Positions 1-8,734 of a stretch of DNA of 64,000 bases are shown in pieces. The stretch covers positions 1 through 64,000 of the forward strand of contig CAKPCK010000001.1 in the NCBI GenBank assembly GCA_934141555.1. The letters are read 5' to 3'. Numbering within the stretch: the first letter of the stretch is position 1; every line of letters begins with the position of its first letter. Under the pieces are notes generated by a model. It was not told where the DNA came from. It saw nothing but the letters and a program-made list of their open reading frames with translations, and searched no databases. The stretch comes from an uncultured Clostridia bacterium. GTDB taxonomy: Bacteria; Bacillota; Clostridia; TANB77; CAG-508. The position numbers and the translations under genes were made by a program.

Positions 1-1827
1 GAAAATTGGAATTTTTTAAATGAAAAGAAAATAAATACAAGAGATGTAGAAACATGTTTACATATTTTAAGTACAGACCCAGAGCAATTAAAGAAAACAT
101 ATGAATATGTATCAGATGAAAAAAGATATGGAAAAAAGTACATAGAACAAATAACTACAATTTTAAGAGTACCAGTAGAAAGAATACAAGAGATAGAAGA
201 AAGATGTCCAGAATTAACAAGCGAGAACAAATTAAGTGCAGCAATTTCTAGAAAAGATGTTGATGAAATAAAGAAAATAGAGCAAGTATGTAAAGAAAAC
301 GGAATAGAAGTAACAGGAACTATGTTTAAGAGAGCAGCTGCCGAAATAAAAGAAATAGTGGAAATATGTAAAGAAAACGGAATAGAAGCAACAGGAACAG
401 TATTTAAGAGAACAGCAGCCGAAATAAAAGAAATAGTGAAAGTGTGCGATGAGAACGGAATAGAAGTAACAGGAAGTGTATTTAATAGAACAGCAACTGA
501 AATAAAAGAAATAGTGAAGGTATGCCAAGAAAATAGAATAGAAGTAACAGGAAGTGTGTTTTTTAAAACAGCAGCCGAAGTAAAAGAAATAGTGAAAGTA
601 TGCAATGATAACGGAATAGAAGTAACAGGAAGCATATTTTTAAGAACAGGAGAAGAAATAAAAGAAATAGTGAAGGTATGCCAAGAAAATAGAATAGAAG
701 TAACAGGAAGTGTATTTTATAGAACAGCAGCCGAAATAAAAGAAATAGTGGAAGTGTGCAATGAAAACGGAATAGAAGTAACAGGAAGTGTGTTTATGAG
801 AACAGCAGCCGAAATAAAAGAAATAGTGAAAGTGTGCGAGGATAACGGAATAGAAGTAACAGGAAGTGTGTTTATGAGAACAGCAGCCGAAATAAAAGAA
901 ATAGTTGAAGTATGTAAAGAAAACGGAATAGAAGCAACAGGAAAAGTATTTAAGAGAACAGCAGCCAAAATAAAAGAAATAGTTGAAGTATGCAAAGAAA
1001 ACGGAATAGAAGTAACAGGAAGTGTGTTTATAAGAACAGCAGCCGAAATAAAAGAAATAGTTGAAGTATGTAAAGAAAACGGAATAAAAGTAACAGGAAG
1101 TGTATTTTTAAAAACAGCAACTGAAATAAAAGGAATAGTTGAAGTATGTAAAGAAAACGGAATAGAAATAACAGGAAGTGTATTTTTAAAAACAGCAACA
1201 GAAATAGAAGAAATAGTTGAAGTATGCAAAGAAAACGGAATAGAAGTAACAGGAAGTGTATTTAAGAGAACAGCAGCCGAAATAAAAGAAATAGTTGAAG
1301 TATGTAAAGAAAACGGAATAGAAGTAACAGGAAATGTATTTTTAAAAACAGCAACTGAAATAAAAGGAATAGTGGAAGTATGTAAAGAAAACGGAATAGA
1401 AATAACAGGGAGTATATTTGTAAAAAATTCAAAACAATTAAAAGAAAATATTGAATATATGAAACAGAATTACGGAGAAGAATATTTAACACCTTTAATA
1501 GTATCTAAAAATTTAAAACATCTTCAAAAAACATTACCATATTTACAAAGTATAGGAGTATTGGAAACAATCAAAACAAGTGCATCAATTTTAGCATGGA
1601 CATTAGAAGAAATAAAAGAAAGACAAGCATTTATAGAAAATATAGGTGAACCAATAGTAAAAGGAAATAAATTTAATTCTATATTTGGATTATCAAGAAA
1701 AAATTATCAAAAAAAGGTAAAAGAATATGAAGAAAAGAAAAAATTAATAGGAAAAATAAAAGGAGCAATACAAGAAGGACAAGAACTAGATGAACAAATA
1801 AATAGTAAAAAACAATCACAAAAGTAA
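1..1827 (+). CDS. 26-residue-repeat helical protein, mTERF-like (5' end outside window)
   Basis: The frame is open from base 1, so the N-terminus lies before the window; 608 codons are visible. Residues 1-88 match the equivalent part of the paralogue at 2525-4405 almost exactly. Then come 15 tandem 26-residue units (bases 265-1434), then a non-repeat C-terminus of about 130 residues with the pattern L-x-x-L-Q-K-T-L-P-Y-L-Q-S-I-G and a lysine- and glutamine-rich tail. The flanks resemble mTERF motifs (a leucine-rich helix, a proline-containing helix and a Leu-x-x-x-Gly turn), a fold known for nucleic-acid binding in organelles; this likeness is my inference. The repeats would form an alpha-solenoid. 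No signal peptide or catalytic motif is visible. Function is unknown. Confidence 0.85.
   Translation, partial: ENWNFLNEKKINTRDVETCLHILSTDPEQLKKTYEYVSDEKRYGKKYIEQITTILRVPVERIQEIEERCPELTSENKLSAAISRKDVDEIKKIEQVCKENGIEVTGTMFKRAAAEIKEIVEICKENGIEATGTVFKRTAAEIKEIVKVCDENGIEVTGSVFNRTATEIKEIVKVCQENRIEVTGSVFFKTAAEVKEIVKVCNDNGIEVTGSIFLRTGEEIKEIVKVCQENRIEVTGSVFYRTAAEIKEIVEVCNENGIEVTGSVFMRTAAEIKEIVKVCEDNGIEVTGSVFMRTAAEIKEIVEVCKENGIEATGKVFKRTAAKIKEIVEVCKENGIEVTGSVFIRTAAEIKEIVEVCKENGIKVTGSVFLKTATEIKGIVEVCKENGIEITGSVFLKTATEIEEIVEVCKENGIEVTGSVFKRTAAEIKEIVEVCKENGIEVTGNVFLKTATEIKGIVEVCKENGIEITGSIFVKNSKQLKENIEYMKQNYGEEYLTPLIVSKNLKHLQKTLPYLQSIGVLETIKTSASILAWTLEEIKERQAFIENIGEPIVKGNKFNSIFGLSRKNYQKKVKEYEEKKKLIGKIKGAIQEGQELDEQINSKKQSQK
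265..1434 (+). repeat. 15 x 78-bp in-frame tandem repeat
   Basis: Fifteen 78-bp units encode the 26-residue unit that begins EIKEIVEVCKENGIEVTGSV. Unit 1 is the most diverged. Residue 22 is hypervariable: K K N F L Y M M K I L L K L V in order. Residue 10 varies in units 3-8 (D Q N Q N E) and is K elsewhere. The rest is nearly constant. After unit 15 the sequence leaves the pattern at Gln-Leu-Lys-Glu-Asn. Confidence 0.95.
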
Positions 1828-1859
1828 AGAAAGGAGTTCATATAATACTTGTATATTAT

Positions 1860-2210
1860 ATGAAAAAAATAATGAATAGTAAATTACCAGCAAAACAAAA
1901 AAATGGAATTTTTTATAAAATTCTTCTAAAAATAAAGCAAATTTTTAGGAGAAAAAAATATGAAGAAGAAAATTTAGAAAGTAATAAAGTTATAGTTAAT
2001 TCTAATAATCAATTTAAAAATGATATAAAAATAGATATTGAAAATATAGAATTTAATAATGAATATCAAAAGCAACAATTTATGGAACAATTAAAAAATA
2101 ATCAAGAATTATTAGAGAAATTTTCAAATGACAGATTAAAAGTTATATTACAATATTATTTAGATGAAAATAACAAGAAAAGAGAAAGACTAAAAAAGAT
2201 AAGTAATTAA
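1860..2210 (+). CDS. small charged protein, function unknown
   Basis: A 116-residue Lys/Glu/Asn-rich, probably helical protein with no recognised domain. It has a basic N-terminal part and a C-terminal helix of the type L-x-V-I-L-Q-Y-Y-L-D-E-N-N-K-K-R. It sits between the two repeat-protein genes, 32 bases after the first, and is probably in one operon with them. Its start is uncertain: the only good Shine-Dalgarno (AAGGAG, 1831-1836) is 23 bases before the ATG at 1860, while in-frame ATA codons lie at 1842 and 1845 at normal spacing. A second ATG is at 1872. There is no membrane segment. Confidence 0.7.
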   Translation: MKKIMNSKLPAKQKNGIFYKILLKIKQIFRRKKYEEENLESNKVIVNSNNQFKNDIKIDIENIEFNNEYQKQQFMEQLKNNQELLEKFSNDRLKVILQYYLDENNKKRERLKKISN

Positions 2211-2233
2211 TTACGAAAGAGAGGATAAATAAA

Positions 2234-2512
2234 ATGAGATTAAATATAGATTTTGAAAGAATGAAAGAAATATATGGAGATGAAATAGAAGAAATAATAA
2301 ATGAAAATATAGATATTATCGAAAAAAACATACGATTTTTAAATGATTTAAAATTTGAAGATGCAGAAGGAATATTTGAAATGTATCCAGATTTATTTAT
2401 GAATTTTCCAAAAAAATTTGAAGAAAAAATATTAAAACTTAAAGATCAACTTGGAGAAAATTATGTTGAAATAATAGAAAACGATACAAGTGTAGTAGAA
2501 AACATTATTTAG
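2234..2512 (+). CDS. short mTERF-like helical protein
   Basis: A 92-residue acidic helical protein. The segment around residues 38-75 (F-E-D-A-E-G-I-F-E-M-Y-P-D-L-F-M-N-F-P-K) repeats the alternation of helix and P-x-L-F turn seen in the N-terminal region of the repeat protein that follows 12 bases later, so it may be a shortened relative. An AGAGAGG ribosome binding site precedes the ATG. It is likely co-transcribed with its neighbours. The molecular role is unknown; the mTERF-like label is an inference from pattern only. Confidence 0.75.
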   Translation: MRLNIDFERMKEIYGDEIEEIINENIDIIEKNIRFLNDLKFEDAEGIFEMYPDLFMNFPKKFEEKILKLKDQLGENYVEIIENDTSVVENII

Positions 2513-2524
2513 AAGGGAATAAAT

Positions 2525-4405
2525 ATGGTAAATAGAAAACAATTTGAAGAAATATGTAATAGATATGGATTAGATAGTAAGAAATTAATAAAAAATAATG
2601 AAAATGTATTGGAAAAAGCAGATTATAATAGCATTTGTTATGTACTTGATTTTTTAAGAGATACTTTGAAAGTAACACCAAATAATATAGAAAAATGTCC
2701 AAGTATATTATATTTAAAAATTGAAGCAATAAAAGAAAATTGGAATTTTTTAAATGAAAAGAAAATAAATACAAGAGATGTAGAAACATGTTTACATATT
2801 TTAAGTACAGATCCAGAGCAGTTAAATAAAACATATGAATATGTATCAGATGAAAATAGATATGGAAAAAAGTACATAGAACAAAGAACTTCAATTTTAA
2901 GTGTGCCAGTAGAAAGAATACAAGAGACAGAAGAAAAATGTTCAGAATTAACAAAAGAAAATATATTAAGTGCAGCAAATTCGAGAAAAGATGTTGATGA
3001 AATAAAGAAAATTGAACAGGTATGTAAGGATAATGAAATAGAAGTAACAGGAAATGTATTTTTAAGAACAGCAGCCGAAATAAAAGAAATAGTGGAAGTG
3101 TGCAAAGAAAACGGAATGGAAGCAACAGGAAATGTGTTTAGGAGAACAGCAGCCGAAATAAAAGAAATAGTTGAAATATGTAAAGAAAACGGAATAGAAG
3201 TAACAGGAAGTGTGTTTAGGAGAACAGCAGCCGAAATAAAAGAAATAGTAGAAGTATGTAAAGAAAACGGAATAGAAATAACAGGAAGTGTATTTTTAAA
3301 AACAGCAGCCGAAATAAAAGAAATAGTAGAAGTATGTAAAGAAAATGGAATAGAAGTAACAGGAAGTGTATTTTTAAAAACAGCAGAGGAAATAAAAGAA
3401 ATAGTGGAAGTATGTAAAGAAAACGGAATAGAAGTAACAGGAAGTGTATTTTTAAGAACAGCAGCTGAAATAAAAGAAATAGTGGAAGTATGTAAAGAAA
3501 ATGGAATAGAAATAACAGGAAGTGTATTTTATAGAACAGCAGCCGAAATAAAAGAAATAGTAGAAGTATGTAAAGAAAACGGAATAGAAGTAACAGGAAG
3601 TGTATTTTTAAGAACAGCAGCCGAAATAAAAGAAATAGTGGAAGTGTGCAAAGAAAATGGAATAGAAGTAACAGGAAGTGTATTTAAGAGAACAGCAGCC
3701 GAAATAAAAGAAATAGTTGAAGTATGCAAAGAAAACGGAATAGAAGTAACAGGGAGTGTATTTAAGAGAACAGCAGCCGAAATAAAAGAAATAGTAGAAG
3801 TATGTAAAGAAAACGGAATAGAAGTAATAGGAAGTGTATTTTTAAGAACAGCAGTCGAAATAAAAGAAATAGTGGAAGTATGTAAAGAAAACGGAATAGA
3901 AGCAACAGGAAGTGTATTTAATAGAACAGCAACTGAAATAAAAGGAATAGTTGAAGTATGTAAAGAAAACAGAATAGAAATAACAGGGAGTATATTTAAT
4001 AAAAATTCAAAACAATTAAAAGAAAATATTGAATATATAAAACAAAATTATGGAGAAGAATATTTAACAACTTTAATAGTATCTAAAAATTTAAAACATC
4101 TTCAAAGAACATTACCATATTTACAAAGTATAGGAGCATTAGAAACAACAAAAACAAGTGCATCGATTTTACTTTTAACATTAGAAGAAATAAAAGAAAG
4201 ACAAGCATTTATAAAAAATATAGGTGAAACAATAGTAATAGATGGTAAATTTAATCGTATATTTGGAATGCCCAAAAAAAGATATCAAAAAAAGGTAAAA
4301 GAATATGAAGAAAAGAAAAAAATAATAGGAGATATAAAAGGAGCAATACAAGAAGGACAAGAACTAGATGAACAAATAAATCACAAGAAACAAGAACAAA
4401 AATAA
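2525..4405 (+). CDS. 26-residue-repeat helical protein, mTERF-like (complete paralogue)
   Basis: This 626-residue protein is the complete copy of the gene truncated at the left edge. Residues 1-158 form a repeat-free helical region with mTERF-like turns such as I-E-K-C-P-S-I-L and C-L-H-I-L-S-T-D-P-E-Q-L; residues 159-496 are 13 tandem 26-residue units; the last 130 residues are again mTERF-like and end in a Lys/Gln tail. There is no signal peptide, so it is probably cytoplasmic. AGAAGGGA precedes the ATG. addB follows 20 bases downstream, so a nucleic-acid-related role is possible but not shown. Function is unknown. Confidence 0.88.
   Translation: MVNRKQFEEICNRYGLDSKKLIKNNENVLEKADYNSICYVLDFLRDTLKVTPNNIEKCPSILYLKIEAIKENWNFLNEKKINTRDVETCLHILSTDPEQLNKTYEYVSDENRYGKKYIEQRTSILSVPVERIQETEEKCSELTKENILSAANSRKDVDEIKKIEQVCKDNEIEVTGNVFLRTAAEIKEIVEVCKENGMEATGNVFRRTAAEIKEIVEICKENGIEVTGSVFRRTAAEIKEIVEVCKENGIEITGSVFLKTAAEIKEIVEVCKENGIEVTGSVFLKTAEEIKEIVEVCKENGIEVTGSVFLRTAAEIKEIVEVCKENGIEITGSVFYRTAAEIKEIVEVCKENGIEVTGSVFLRTAAEIKEIVEVCKENGIEVTGSVFKRTAAEIKEIVEVCKENGIEVTGSVFKRTAAEIKEIVEVCKENGIEVIGSVFLRTAVEIKEIVEVCKENGIEATGSVFNRTATEIKGIVEVCKENRIEITGSIFNKNSKQLKENIEYIKQNYGEEYLTTLIVSKNLKHLQRTLPYLQSIGALETTKTSASILLLTLEEIKERQAFIKNIGETIVIDGKFNRIFGMPKKRYQKKVKEYEEKKKIIGDIKGAIQEGQELDEQINHKKQEQK
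2999..4012 (+). repeat. 13 x 78-bp in-frame tandem repeat
   Basis: Thirteen 78-bp units of the same family as 265-1434. Here residue 10 is always K, so variation is almost confined to residue 22: L R R L L L Y L K K L N N. Several units are nearly identical in DNA, which points to recent expansion or gene conversion. Confidence 0.95.
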
Positions 4406-4424
4406 AAAGAAGGAGAATTAAACA

Positions 4425-7400
4425 ATGGGGTTAAGATTAATATATGGAAGAGCTGGAACAGGAAAAAGTGAAAAATGTTATAAAGAAATATCAGAAAAAA
4501 TAAAACAAAACAACAAAATATTAATAATAACACCAGAGCAATTTTCATTTACAGCAGAAAAAAAGCTAATGGAAGCAATAGAAACAGAAGCAGTATTCAA
4601 TGCAGAAGTTGTAACATTTAGCAGAATGGCATATAGAGTAATACAAGAAATAGGAGGAAGAACAGAAACAAATTTAAGCAAATGTGGAAAAGCAATGTTA
4701 ATATACTCAATATTAAACAATTGTAAAAAAGACCTAAAATTTCTTGGAAAAACAGACGAAAATGTTGACATGGCAGGAACAGCAATAACAGAATTCAAAA
4801 AACACGGAATAAGTGTAGAACAATTAAAGCAAGAAACAGAAAAACAAAGTGATATATACTTAAAAAATAAATTAAACGATATAAATATGATATATGAAAA
4901 ATTCCAAGAACAAATTGCTGGAAAATATATAGATGAAACAGACTTATTAACAATATTAGCACAAAATGTGGATAAAGTACCTGATTTTAAGGATAATTTG
5001 ATATATATAGATGAATTTGCAGGATTTACAAGTCAAGAATATGATATTATTCAAAAACTTGTAAAAATTGCAAAACAAGTAACAATAACAATATGTACAG
5101 ACACAATACATGAAATAAAAAATGTAGATACAGACATATTTTATTCAAATCAAATAACAATAAATAAATTATTACAATTAGCATCAGAAAATGATATTAA
5201 AATAGAAGAAGTAGAATTAGAGCAAACATATAAATTTAAAACACCAGAATTAAAGCACTTAGAGAAAAATTTATATAATTCAAAAATAGACTATTTTGAA
5301 CAAATTCCACAAAATATAAAAATATTTCTTGCTAAAAATCAATATTCAGAAATAGAAGAAGTGGCAAAAAAAATATATAAATTAGTAAGAGATGAAAACT
5401 ACAGATATAGAGATATAGCAGTAATTACGAAAAATATAGACATATATTCAAGTTTAGCAAGAGCAATATTTGACAAATATAACATACCAATATTTATAGA
5501 TGAAAATAGAGACTTGAGTCAAAACATTTTAGTACAATATGTACTCTCAATATTAGAAATATTTACAAAAAATTGGACAGAAGAAGCAGTACTAAATTAT
5601 ATAAAAATAGGATTTTCAGAAATAGATGAAGATGATTTATTTAGATTAGAAAAATATTGTTTAAAATGGGGAATTAAACAAAACAAGTGGAAAAAAGAAT
5701 TTACATATGGTAATTACGAAGAAAAAGATAAAGAAGAAATAGCAAGATTAGAAGAAATAAGAAAACAAATAATAGAACCATTAATAAGCTTAAAAAATAA
5801 ATTAGACGAAAATAAAACAGCAGAAGGAATATCAAGGACAATATATAATTTTCTAATAGAGCAAAATATAGCAGAAAAAATAAAACAAAAACAAGAAAAA
5901 TTAGAAGAGCAAGGATTAATAGATTTATCAAATGAATATCAAAACAGTATACAAACAATTATAGATATATTAGATGAAATAGTCCTTGTTTTTAAAGATG
6001 ACAAAATAACATTAGACAAATATGCTCAAATTTTAAAAGTAGGATTTAAAAATAGTAGTTTAACAAAAATACCAGGGACACAAGACCAAGTGATGATGGG
6101 AGATATAGACAGATCAAGAAGTCATAAAGTAAAAGCAATATTTATAATAGGATTAAATGATGGAGTATTTCCAAGTGTAAGAAAAGATGAAGGATTTTTG
6201 AATGATGCTGATAGAGAGATTTTAAAACAAGATGGAATAGAACTTGCAAAAGGAACAATAGACAAATTATATGAAGATAATTTCAATATATATAAAGCAT
6301 TTACAACAGCAGAAGAAAGATTGTATTTATCATATCCATCATCAGATATGCAGGGAAAAGCATTAAGACCATCAATGTTAATAAATAAAATCAAAAAAAT
6401 CTATAAAAATATAGAAGAACAAAGTGATGTAATAGAAGAAAAATCAGAAATATTAAATCAAAATACAACATTTGAACAATTAATAAAAAATATTAATAAA
6501 TTAAAAGACACAGAAATTGAAAAAATGTGGTATTATGTATATGACTATTATAAAAAAGACGAAAATTGGAACAATAAATTACAACAAAGCTTAAAAGGAT
6601 TAGACTATTCAAATTTACCAGAAAAAATAAAACAAGAAAATATAGATAAACTATATGGAAATAAATTAACAACAAGTATATCAAAACTAGAACAATATAG
6701 AAGATGTCCATTCTCATATTTTTTACAATATGGGCTAAAAATAAAACCACAAGAAGAATTAAAAGTACAAAGTTTCGACACAGGAACATTTATGCATGAG
6801 ACAATTGATGAATTTTTCTCAATTGTAAAAGAAAATGGATATCAATTATCAGAACTAACAGAAGAACAAATATCAGAAATAATAGACAAAATAATTGATG
6901 AAAAACTTTTACAAAATAAAAATTATATATTTACATCAACAGCAAAATATAGAGCATTAGTTGTAAGATTAAAAAGATTAGTAAAAAAAGCACTAAAATA
7001 TATAGTGGAAACATTAACATTAAGTGAATTTAATGTATTTGGAACAGAAATAGAATTCGATGAAAAAGGAAAATATAAACCAATTAGAATAACATTAGAT
7101 AATGGAAAAAATGTTGAAATAATAGGAAAAATAGACAGAATAGATACAGCACAAAATGAAGATGGAAAATATTTAAGAATAATTGACTATAAATCATCAA
7201 TAAAAAACATAGACTTAAATGAAGTATATGCAGGATTACAAATACAATTATTAACATATTTAGATGCAGCATGTAAAGAAGAAGATTTATTACCAGCAGG
7301 AATTTTATATTTCAATTTAATAGAGCAAATGGTAAAAACAGAAAAAAATATCGGAATTGAGAAAATAGAAGAACAAATAAGAAAAGGTTTTAAAATGAAA

Positions 7401-7781
7401 GGACTAATATTAGCAGATGTAAAAGTAGTAAAATTACATGATAAAAATCTAGATAGTGGATATTCAAATTTAGTTCCAGCATATATTTCAAAGAAAACTG
7501 GAGATATAAGTGAAGGAAATTCTAGTTGTGTAAGTAAAGAAGAATTTAAAGATTTACAAGATTATATGTATAAAGTAATAAAACAAATTTCAAATGAAAT
7601 CTTAAGTGGAAAAATAGATTTAAAACCATTTTATAAAAATAAAAAAACACCATGTAGTTATTGTGATTATAGAAGTATATGTAATTTCAATAATGGAGCT
7701 TGTCAAAATAAATATAATTTCATTGATGAAAAGAGTAAAAAAGAGATATTAGAAAAAATAAAACAGGAAAAGTCTAATTAG
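4425..7781 (+). CDS. addB: ATP-dependent helicase/nuclease subunit B (AddB)
   Basis: An 1118-residue subunit of the AddAB helicase-nuclease, which processes double-strand breaks for RecA loading. The N-terminal Walker A motif (G-R-A-G-T-G-K-S, residues 8-15) is intact. The C-terminal RecB-like nuclease carries the I-I-D-Y-K motif, and the four iron-sulfur cysteines typical of AddB are present at about C761, C1077, C1080 and C1086. Length is normal for Clostridia. An AAGGAG site precedes the ATG. addA, usually next to addB, is not in this window. Confidence 0.97.
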   Translation: MGLRLIYGRAGTGKSEKCYKEISEKIKQNNKILIITPEQFSFTAEKKLMEAIETEAVFNAEVVTFSRMAYRVIQEIGGRTETNLSKCGKAMLIYSILNNCKKDLKFLGKTDENVDMAGTAITEFKKHGISVEQLKQETEKQSDIYLKNKLNDINMIYEKFQEQIAGKYIDETDLLTILAQNVDKVPDFKDNLIYIDEFAGFTSQEYDIIQKLVKIAKQVTITICTDTIHEIKNVDTDIFYSNQITINKLLQLASENDIKIEEVELEQTYKFKTPELKHLEKNLYNSKIDYFEQIPQNIKIFLAKNQYSEIEEVAKKIYKLVRDENYRYRDIAVITKNIDIYSSLARAIFDKYNIPIFIDENRDLSQNILVQYVLSILEIFTKNWTEEAVLNYIKIGFSEIDEDDLFRLEKYCLKWGIKQNKWKKEFTYGNYEEKDKEEIARLEEIRKQIIEPLISLKNKLDENKTAEGISRTIYNFLIEQNIAEKIKQKQEKLEEQGLIDLSNEYQNSIQTIIDILDEIVLVFKDDKITLDKYAQILKVGFKNSSLTKIPGTQDQVMMGDIDRSRSHKVKAIFIIGLNDGVFPSVRKDEGFLNDADREILKQDGIELAKGTIDKLYEDNFNIYKAFTTAEERLYLSYPSSDMQGKALRPSMLINKIKKIYKNIEEQSDVIEEKSEILNQNTTFEQLIKNINKLKDTEIEKMWYYVYDYYKKDENWNNKLQQSLKGLDYSNLPEKIKQENIDKLYGNKLTTSISKLEQYRRCPFSYFLQYGLKIKPQEELKVQSFDTGTFMHETIDEFFSIVKENGYQLSELTEEQISEIIDKIIDEKLLQNKNYIFTSTAKYRALVVRLKRLVKKALKYIVETLTLSEFNVFGTEIEFDEKGKYKPIRITLDNGKNVEIIGKIDRIDTAQNEDGKYLRIIDYKSSIKNIDLNEVYAGLQIQLLTYLDAACKEEDLLPAGILYFNLIEQMVKTEKNIGIEKIEEQIRKGFKMKGLILADVKVVKLHDKNLDSGYSNLVPAYISKKTGDISEGNSSCVSKEEFKDLQDYMYKVIKQISNEILSGKIDLKPFYKNKKTPCSYCDYRSICNFNNGACQNKYNFIDEKSKKEILEKIKQEKSN

Positions 7782-7873
7782 CTTAGAATAAGAAAAGGCT
7801 TGGCTTATAAGGTGTAAGAAAGAAATGACAGAAGCCAAAAAAAGTTAAGTTTCAGGAAAGGAATATCAAAATA

Positions 7874-8713
7874 ATGAAAGACTTATCTAATGAAAATGTA
7901 ATTCATATCGTTAAAGATGGGGTACAATATTTACAATTTAGAAGATTATTAGAATATAGTGATATTTTAGTACATGCCTATAGTTTAGGAATAGATAAAA
8001 ACTTTAGGACTGCAAGAGCAAAAACTGCAGAACAAATAACTAAAGAAGAATTTAAAGAAGCCAGTAAAGACTATGCAGATTTATGTAATGCTATTGAAGT
8101 GAACTATATAGATGTAGTAAAACCAAATCAAGCACATACTAAAAATGTAAAAAAAGTAGATGAACATGTAAACATTAACAAACCAGACTTTAACTTAAAG
8201 GAATATGATTTAACAGATGGTTTAATAACAAACAAATCTAATATTTTATTAGCAACAACAAATGCAGATTGTATATTATTAATGTTTTTTGATCCAATAA
8301 AAAAAGCAATAGCAAATGTACATTCAGGATGGAAAGGTACACTTCAAAGAATTTCAGTGGAAACAGTTGAAAAAATGCAAAAAGAATATGGAAGCAATCC
8401 AAAAGATATTATTTGTTGCATATGTCCAAGTATAAGAAAATGTCATTTTGAAGTTGAAAAAGATGTACAAACTTTATTTGAAAATGAGTTTAAAGATTTA
8501 AAATTAGATGAAATTATAGAAAGAAAATCAGAAAGTAAATGGCTAATAGATACAGTAAAGATAAATGAAGAAATTTTGCAAAAAGCAGGACTAAAAAAAG
8601 AAAATATTGTAGATTGTGGAATTTGTAGTGTTTGTAATTCCGATTTAATACATTCATATAGAGTAGAAAAAGAAAAATATGGATTATCAACTGCAATAAT
8701 TGGATTAAAATAG
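7874..8713 (+). CDS. pgeF: PgeF/YfiH family laccase-fold protein
   Basis: This 279-residue protein belongs to the multi-copper polyphenol oxidoreductase-like family (YfiH, PgeF, LACC1). Family members act on purine nucleosides or edit peptidoglycan precursors. The metal and substrate motifs are visible: T-T-N-A-D-C near the middle, H-S-G-W-K-G, and C-P-S-I-R-K-C-H-F-E-V. The start has an AGGAAAGGA site. It lies between addB and the HExxH protein on the same strand, with 92 and 21 bases between them. Confidence 0.88.
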   Translation: MKDLSNENVIHIVKDGVQYLQFRRLLEYSDILVHAYSLGIDKNFRTARAKTAEQITKEEFKEASKDYADLCNAIEVNYIDVVKPNQAHTKNVKKVDEHVNINKPDFNLKEYDLTDGLITNKSNILLATTNADCILLMFFDPIKKAIANVHSGWKGTLQRISVETVEKMQKEYGSNPKDIICCICPSIRKCHFEVEKDVQTLFENEFKDLKLDEIIERKSESKWLIDTVKINEEILQKAGLKKENIVDCGICSVCNSDLIHSYRVEKEKYGLSTAIIGLK

Positions 8714-8734
8714 TAGAAAAGGAAATGTTGTAAA

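Noticed and set aside
717..1229. Long antisense frame inside the first repeat array, and a similar one at 3529-3729
   Set aside because: It mirrors the 78-bp repeats, has no ribosome binding site, and only exists because the sense repeat lacks stops on the other strand.
265..4012. CRISPR-like array of 78-bp repeats
   Set aside because: The units are contiguous, in frame and coding, with no spacers and no cas genes.
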